Origin: Spirochaetaceae bacterium | GTDB lineage: Bacteria; Spirochaetota; Spirochaetia; Treponematales; Breznakiellaceae | Direction of reading: 5' to 3' | Length of the DNA: 9,146 nucleotides | Assembly (NCBI GenBank): GCA_031269165.1 | Contig: JAISZQ010000218.1 | Coordinates: 1 to 9,146, forward strand | Shown: positions 5,847 through 9,146 of the stretch, piece by piece | How positions within the stretch are numbered: position 1 is the first letter of the stretch | How the letters are laid out: each line of letters starts with the position of its first letter | Position numbers and translations under genes: made by a program | The notes under the pieces: generated by a model | What the model was told of the DNA's origin: nothing | The model's input: the letters and a program-made list of their open reading frames with translations, nothing else | The model's database searches: none

Positions 5847-7514
5847 TTACCCGTTCTGCACGGCCACAATCGGCGCAATCTTCACGGCCATCTCGACCGG
5901 ATAGAGCGACGAAAGCACGCTGAGGGCCAGCGCGACCAGAAGAGAGAGCAGGGCCAGGGGCGGCGAAAAAGCGATGTTCAGAATTTCTCCTCCTAATAGG
6001 GAAGCCAACAGCTCGTTTGAGAGGTGGACGCTCGCGCCGTTCACCAGTGCCAAGATCAACGCGCCGAGCCCAACACCGAGAATCCCGGCGACAACGCCCA
6101 GCGCGCAGTTTTCTGTGAGGACAAGAAAGCGTATGGAATGGTCTCGCGCGCCGATAGCCCTGAGCGTGCCGATCTCTTTGGTGCGGCGGAACACGGCGAT
6201 GAGCAAAATGTTCACTACGGCGAGGACGCAGGCTATGCTGACGAGGAAAACCCCGGCGTTAAACAGCATCTGTACCAAGAGCGCGATGATCGCCGCGCTT
6301 CCCGCCGCAAACCGCCAGCCGACCGCCGTCGCGCCGTGGTCATCAAGCGTCTCCTTGATCTTCGCCATAAACAAATCCGCGTTGACGGCGGGCGCAAGCC
6401 TCAGCACAATAAAGTTCCAGTCGCCGCCTTCGCTAACAGCCGCCGCCGCATTCTCCGCCTCCCGCCGCTCACTGTTTCCCGCAAGCAACCCAGAAAGCTC
6501 CTCAACAAGGTCCACCACCTGCCGTGGAGGCGAAGTTTGAGCGTCTTGGGGCGAAGGCGCGTCGGCCTCCCCTTCGGGGGGAGAAAGCCCTGCCCCCGAA
6601 GGGGCCACCTGCCGTGGGGGCGAAGTTTGAGCGTCTTGAGTTGAAAGGGCATCGGCCCCCCTTTCGGGGGGAGAAAGCCCACCTGCCCCCGAAGGGGGCG
6701 CCGTTCCGCTTACGCCTGAGCCACTCCCAAGTGCCTCCACGGCGGGTGGGCCGAAGACGGAATCCAGCGCGGGACCTTGTCCCAGAAGCGAAAGGGCCTC
6801 CTCGTCAACCTCGACATCGGATGTGGCGATCTGCACGGAGGCCAGTATCCGCACCGTTTGCGCGTCGGCAAGAATGACCTCGTTCAGGTAGGCGGTCGGG
6901 TTGGTGTAACGGTATATGCCGACGAGGGGCGCTTCCCGTATCTTGAACCCGGTCTCCCCGGCCGTCGTAAAGAGAAGCGGCTCGCCGATACGCAGTTTCT
7001 GCCCGGCCCGCTTTTCAATCGTTTGGGCCTTCTCCACCGTCACCATCGCGCCAAACTCCCCCGACTCAAGAAGGCGGCCCTCTTCAAGCACGATGCCGGG
7101 AAAAGCCTCGAAATAGGCGTCCCCGTCTATCCCGCAGAGCAGGGCGGCCTCCTTTGTCCCCAGCACTTCGAACGCGGCGTTCCCCGAAACCTGACTCACG
7201 ACGTGCGATACTTCAGGCAACGCTTGGAGGTATTCGACCAGCGCGGAATGGGCGGACAGCACCGGCACCGTGAAATAGTTGTCGATGATCGGCGTGTTTG
7301 CCCCGAAGAGGTTCATCGTTACCTCGCCTTTTTCTTCTATTAAAATGTCCCCGGTGATGTTGTCCACAAAACTCCGCTTGAGCCCCCGGCTGCCGTTGCC
7401 CGTGATGCTGTTCCCGATAAAAAAGAGCGCGGTGATAACGCCGATGAGCAACACGATACTCGCGGAGTTTTTTTTGTTCCGCAGAATGTTCCGCAGGGCG
7501 ATCAAGAATATCAC
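5847..7514 (-). CDS. ABC transporter permease, FtsX/LolE type (first, 555 residues, with in-frame repeat insert)
   Basis: An inner-membrane permease with the same plan as its neighbour: one N-terminal helix (about 18-36, after LRNILRNKKNS), a periplasmic domain, and three C-terminal helices (about 421-442, 463-491, 519-537). FRRTKEIGTLRAIG at 442-455 is the FtsX-domain ATPase contact. The GTG at 7514 overlaps the ATPase stop by four bases (GTGA) and gives the family-like start MIFLIALRNILRN. The frame stays open to 7718, but that part is only the ATPase gene read in another frame. At 555 residues it is longer than the usual 400-450. Much of the excess is a low-complexity Pro/Ser/Ala/Gly stretch at about 273-333, made of two copies of a 30-31-residue unit. 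This lies in the periplasmic domain and leaves the reading frame intact. Confidence 0.88.
   Translation of the reverse strand: MIFLIALRNILRNKKNSASIVLLIGVITALFFIGNSITGNGSRGLKRSFVDNITGDILIEEKGEVTMNLFGANTPIIDNYFTVPVLSAHSALVEYLQALPEVSHVVSQVSGNAAFEVLGTKEAALLCGIDGDAYFEAFPGIVLEEGRLLESGEFGAMVTVEKAQTIEKRAGQKLRIGEPLLFTTAGETGFKIREAPLVGIYRYTNPTAYLNEVILADAQTVRILASVQIATSDVEVDEEALSLLGQGPALDSVFGPPAVEALGSGSGVSGTAPPSGAGGLSPPERGADALSTQDAQTSPPRQVAPSGAGLSPPEGEADAPSPQDAQTSPPRQVVDLVEELSGLLAGNSERREAENAAAAVSEGGDWNFIVLRLAPAVNADLFMAKIKETLDDHGATAVGWRFAAGSAAIIALLVQMLFNAGVFLVSIACVLAVVNILLIAVFRRTKEIGTLRAIGARDHSIRFLVLTENCALGVVAGILGVGLGALILALVNGASVHLSNELLASLLGGEILNIAFSPPLALLSLLVALALSVLSSLYPVEMAVKIAPIVAVQNG
6515..6697 (-). 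repeat. In-frame tandem duplication (90 + 93 bases) in the permease periplasmic domain
   Basis: Unit 1 is 6515-6604 and unit 2 is 6605-6697; unit 2 has one extra codon. Both contain CGAAGTTTGAGCGTCTT and a CCCCGAAGGGG-type palindrome, so each unit is itself hairpin-prone. In the protein each unit reads as a segment ending QDAQTSPPRQV, after SPPE and GADA-type stretches. Both lengths are multiples of three, so the permease frame is kept. It looks like a palindromic repeat that entered the gene and then duplicated. Confidence 0.85.
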
Positions 7515-8197
7515 TGCCGCTTCTCCGAACGGACGGTACCGTCTTGTAAAAATATGATGTGGTTGGCCATTTCCCAGATCGTGGGGTCGTGGGTGGAAAA
7601 GATAAACGTCGTGCCGTTCTGCCGGTTCACCCTTTGCATCAGCGTAAGGATCCGTTCCCCGTTGGCCGAGTCGAGGTTCGCTGTCGGCTCGTCCGCGATG
7701 ACGATCTTGGGGCGGCACACGAGGGCGCGGGCAATCGCCACCCGTTGCTGTTGCCCCCCCGAAAGTTCAGACGGCTTATGCTTCATCCGGTCGGCCAGCC
7801 CCACGTGGTCAAGCAACTCCTCCACATACGTCCGCCGCTCCGCCTTTTCAGGCGGATGGGGCCCCAAAAGCAACGGCAACTCGACGTTCTCAAACACGTT
7901 CAGCACGGGAAGCAGGTTAAACGACTGAAACACAAACCCGATAGCCGACTGCCGGAGCACCGTCCGCTCTTCCCGTCCCAGCGCCCCGACATCCTTCCCG
8001 TCTATCGCCACCGTTCCCCGCGTCGGCGTGTCGATGAGCCCGGCAATATTCATCACCGTTGACTTCCCCGACCCGGACGGCCCCGCGACCGCCACAAAAT
8101 CACCCCTGCTAATCTCAAGATTGATCCCCTTGAGCGCGTCCAGGGTGAGTTTCCCAATAGAATACGTTTTCCAAATATCATGCAGCCTGACAATCAC
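7511..8197 (-). CDS. lolD: LolD/MacB-type ABC transporter ATP-binding protein
   Basis: A 228-residue cytoplasmic ATPase that would power the two permeases downstream. All motifs are intact: Walker A GPSGSGKST (39-47), Q-loop FVFQSFNLLP (88-97), signature LSGGQQQRVAIARAL (145-159), Walker B IVIADEPTANLD (165-176) with catalytic E170, and the H-loop STHD with H203. The LSGGQQQRVA signature and the NLLPVLNVFENVELPL helix are typical of the LolD/MacB/FtsE group. Length fits LolD (about 225-235). I chose the GTG at 8197 because the protein then begins MIVRLHDIWKTYSIG; upstream in-frame codons reach only a TTG at 8275 and look non-homologous. The symbol reflects family and neighbours; a MacB-like export role is not excluded. 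It is the first gene of the operon, and its stop overlaps the first permease. Confidence 0.9.
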   Translation of the reverse strand: MIVRLHDIWKTYSIGKLTLDALKGINLEISRGDFVAVAGPSGSGKSTVMNIAGLIDTPTRGTVAIDGKDVGALGREERTVLRQSAIGFVFQSFNLLPVLNVFENVELPLLLGPHPPEKAERRTYVEELLDHVGLADRMKHKPSELSGGQQQRVAIARALVCRPKIVIADEPTANLDSANGERILTLMQRVNRQNGTTFIFSTHDPTIWEMANHIIFLQDGTVRSEKRQ

Positions 8198-8344
8198 GGT
8201 ACGAGTGTAGCAGATATGCCGCCGGATTACTACCCCGCTATCCAAATCAACGTCATGTACTTTTTTAACCGACAAAGGTCATGAAATCCGCGTTGCCCTA
8301 TAGGGCACAATCTGCGGTTAAGCATCCTTCCGTTGTTGACCGTG
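8198..8344 (-). promoter_or_regulatory. Upstream region of the ABC operon with a 14-base palindrome
   Basis: Transcription of the five-gene operon should begin here. On the minus strand TACACT (8209-8204), a fair -10 match, lies only six bases before the GTG start, with no clear -35 and no Shine-Dalgarno site. TGCCCTATAGGGCA at 8294-8307 is a perfect palindrome, with CCGC/GCGG arms outside it, and could be an operator or a structured leader. Neither role is proven. Confidence 0.3.
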
Positions 8345-8358
8345 CCGCACGAACAAAT

Positions 8359-8666
8359 GAGCCTGTTCCAAAACCAAACATAAGGGGGAACGGCAACAAG
8401 TTGCCGCGTCTCCCCCTCGCTCCAGCCACGCAAACCCCTACAGATTCCAAAAGGGTTTGCGCGTCTTCCGCTACCCCCTCTACGGGGACAAAACCATGCG
8501 GTGCATGGTTTTGTGGGCGTATCCCAAGCGTCCACGGACGGACGCAGGACTGAGTACGCCCCGGCCCGGAAGTCCGAAGCAGGACGCTGAGGGCTGTAGG
8601 GAGACCCCCGTAACGCCCCCGAATCACGGCGGAAACTTGTATCCTGCGGAGTTTTGGAACAGGCTC
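8359..8666 (+). mobile_element. Complete 308-base structured MITE-like element (copy 2)
   Basis: GAGCCTGTTCCAAAAC (8359-8374) and GTTTTGGAACAGGCTC (8651-8666) are perfect 16-base terminal inverted repeats. AAAT on both sides (8355-8358 and 8667-8670) looks like a 4-base target duplication. The inside is packed with hairpins: aggggga/tccccct enclosing cggcaac/gttgccg (about 8383-8416), cgcaaaccc/gggtttgcg, acaaaaccatg/catggttttgt (about 8488-8514), and gcgtcc/ggacgc. It is too short for a transposase and its open frames are not credible genes, so it would need help from another element. The GAGnnTGTTC end vaguely recalls IS5-type ends, but the parent is unknown. The partial copy at 1-188 and a decayed piece near 1941-2060 belong to the same family. 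Confidence 0.8.
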
Positions 8667-8672
8667 AAATGT

Positions 8673-8778
8673 GTCATTGCGAGCCGCAAAGCGGCGAAGC
8701 AATCCAGACGGGGAAGCCCCCACACACTGGATTGCTTCATCGCTGACGGCAATTTTGTTGCCGCGACCTCGCAATGAC
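8673..8778. repeat. REP-like palindromic repeat A
   Basis: GTCATTGCGAG at the left end pairs with CTCGCAATGAC at the right end. Inside, gccgc/gcggc, then GAAGCAATCCAG with CTGGATTGCTTC, and cggcaa/ttgccg (8747-8763) form further stems, so the whole repeat can fold as a branched hairpin. No gene is supported. Confidence 0.85.
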
Positions 8779-8827
8779 GCCACAAACCACAACGGGCTAA
8801 AGGCCCGCAATCCGCACGAACAAATAG

Positions 8828-8909
8828 GTCATTGCGAGCCGCAAAGCGGCGAAGCAATCCAGCCGGGGAAGCCCCACACCCTGGATTGCTTCGCTCCGCT
8901 CGCAATGAC
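8828..8909. repeat. REP-like palindromic repeat B
   Basis: Same family as repeat A and nearly identical over its first 35 bases. The outer arms GTCATTGCGAG/CTCGCAATGAC and inner arms GAAGCAATCCAG/CTGGATTGCTTCG are present, but the cggcaa hairpin module is missing. It is preceded by CCGCACGAACAAAT (8812-8825), which also precedes the mobile element at 8345-8358. Confidence 0.85.
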
Positions 8910-8942
8910 GGGCGGCCCACTCACAATGACGGGAGGAGAGTT

Positions 8943-8982
8943 GTCATTGCGAGCCGCTCATAGAGCGGGCGAAACAATCTAG
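8943..8982. repeat. REP-like repeat C, left half only
   Basis: GTCATTGCGAGCCGC begins as in repeats A and B, then diverges (gctcatagagc in place of gcaaagc) and ends at GAAACAATCTAG. The right half is missing. The sequence then turns abruptly AT-rich and leads into the transposase gene, so the repeat was probably interrupted by that element. A lone right-arm scrap (CTCACAATGACGGG) lies at about 8920-8933. Confidence 0.7.
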
Positions 8983-9031
8983 TAGGTAGATTAAACTAAA
9001 ACAAATAGTATAAAATAGCTCTATTGTCTGC

Positions 9032-9039
9032 GGGAGGGG
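9032..9039 (+). promoter_or_regulatory. Shine-Dalgarno site of the transposase gene
   Basis: GGGAGGGG lies eight bases before the ATG at 9048. TATAAA at 9009-9014 could be a -10 box, but the sequence upstream gives only a weak -35 (TAGATT at 8987-8992). Confidence 0.5.
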
Positions 9040-9047
9040 TATAACAG

Positions 9048-9146
9048 ATGAGGACGAAAATCTATCGGGTTCGATTGACGGCGGAAGAAAAGAAAAAGCT
9101 TGAGGATATAGTAAGCAAAGGGGTCCATCCGGCCCGGGAAGTACGG
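9048..9146 (+). CDS. IS630-family transposase, N-terminal fragment (runs off the window)
   Basis: Only the first 33 residues are visible, beginning MRTKIYRVRLTAEEKKKLED and continuing into IVSKGVHPAREVR. This resembles the start of IS630/Tc1-mariner-type transposases, where LTxEE..xLEx.IxxGxxxARxxRRA forms the first helix-turn-helix that binds the element's ends. The DDE catalytic domain would lie beyond the window. The ATG is supported by GGGAGGGG upstream. The AT-rich stretch 8983-9030 would be the left end of the element. Alternatives are another helix-turn-helix protein with a similar start. Whether the gene is intact cannot be seen. Confidence 0.7.
   Translation, partial: MRTKIYRVRLTAEEKKKLEDIVSKGVHPAREVR

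Noticed and set aside
6024..6644. 206-residue plus-strand frame and neighbouring frames to 7343
   Set aside because: They are antisense to the first permease and show no domain features.
1..8666. Composite transposon formed by the two direct copies
   Set aside because: The copies carry no transposase, and the genes between them are typical chromosomal housekeeping and envelope genes, not cargo.
8230..8810. Open frames on the minus strand across the mobile element (about 100 and 170 residues)
   Set aside because: They lie in a hairpin-rich repeat with terminal inverted repeats, have no ribosome-binding site or recognisable domain, and run straight into the flanking REP-like repeats.
8624..8982. 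Open frames on both strands in the REP-like repeats
   Set aside because: Both strands give the same type of low-complexity peptide because the repeats are palindromic; this is a known annotation artefact.
8673..8982. Possible CRISPR array
   Set aside because: The repeats are long palindromes of unequal length and spacing, with no uniform 25-37-base repeats or unique spacers, and no cas gene is present.

Overview
The window looks like part of a bacterial chromosome from a Gram-negative-type organism. I favour a spirochaete of the Treponema group, with moderate confidence. The reasons are the LolA-like periplasmic protein (the family typified by Treponema pallidum TP0789), the LolD/LolE-type ABC genes beside it, and an RlmE with a short spirochaete-like N-terminus. 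The organism call rests on family resemblance only. Base composition is GC-rich throughout, apart from an AT-rich stretch near 8980-9030.

Layout from left to right. Positions 1-188 are the right-hand part of a structured mobile repeat. A flavin-reductase-family gene (389-967, +) faces rlmE (1101-1727, -), the 23S rRNA 2'-O-methyltransferase. Positions 1728-2276 hold no gene and are filled with repeats: a REP-like palindromic cluster, a diverged reverse piece of the mobile repeat, and a small element with 16-base terminal inverted repeats.

The core is a five-gene operon on the minus strand (8197 down to 2277), packed with 4-base overlaps or gaps of 4-12 bases. In transcription order it encodes a LolD/MacB-type ABC ATPase, a 555-residue FtsX/LolE-type permease, a second 436-residue permease of the same type, a LolA-like periplasmic protein and a predicted outer-membrane beta-barrel protein. 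Together they read as an envelope-spanning ABC route: energy at the inner membrane, a periplasmic carrier, and an outer-membrane partner. The likely cargo is lipoprotein or another lipid-like molecule, but this is not shown by the sequence.

Two oddities sit inside this operon. The first permease carries an in-frame duplicated proline-rich insert in its periplasmic domain. The LolA-like signal-peptide region encodes an 18-pair mRNA hairpin.

Positions 8198-9047 are again gene-free. They hold a palindrome, a complete 308-base mobile repeat with 16-base perfect terminal inverted repeats and an AAAT target duplication, and three REP-like palindromes. The window ends in the first 33 codons of an IS630-type transposase (+). 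Several open frames in the repeat regions are translations of repeat DNA and are not listed as genes.
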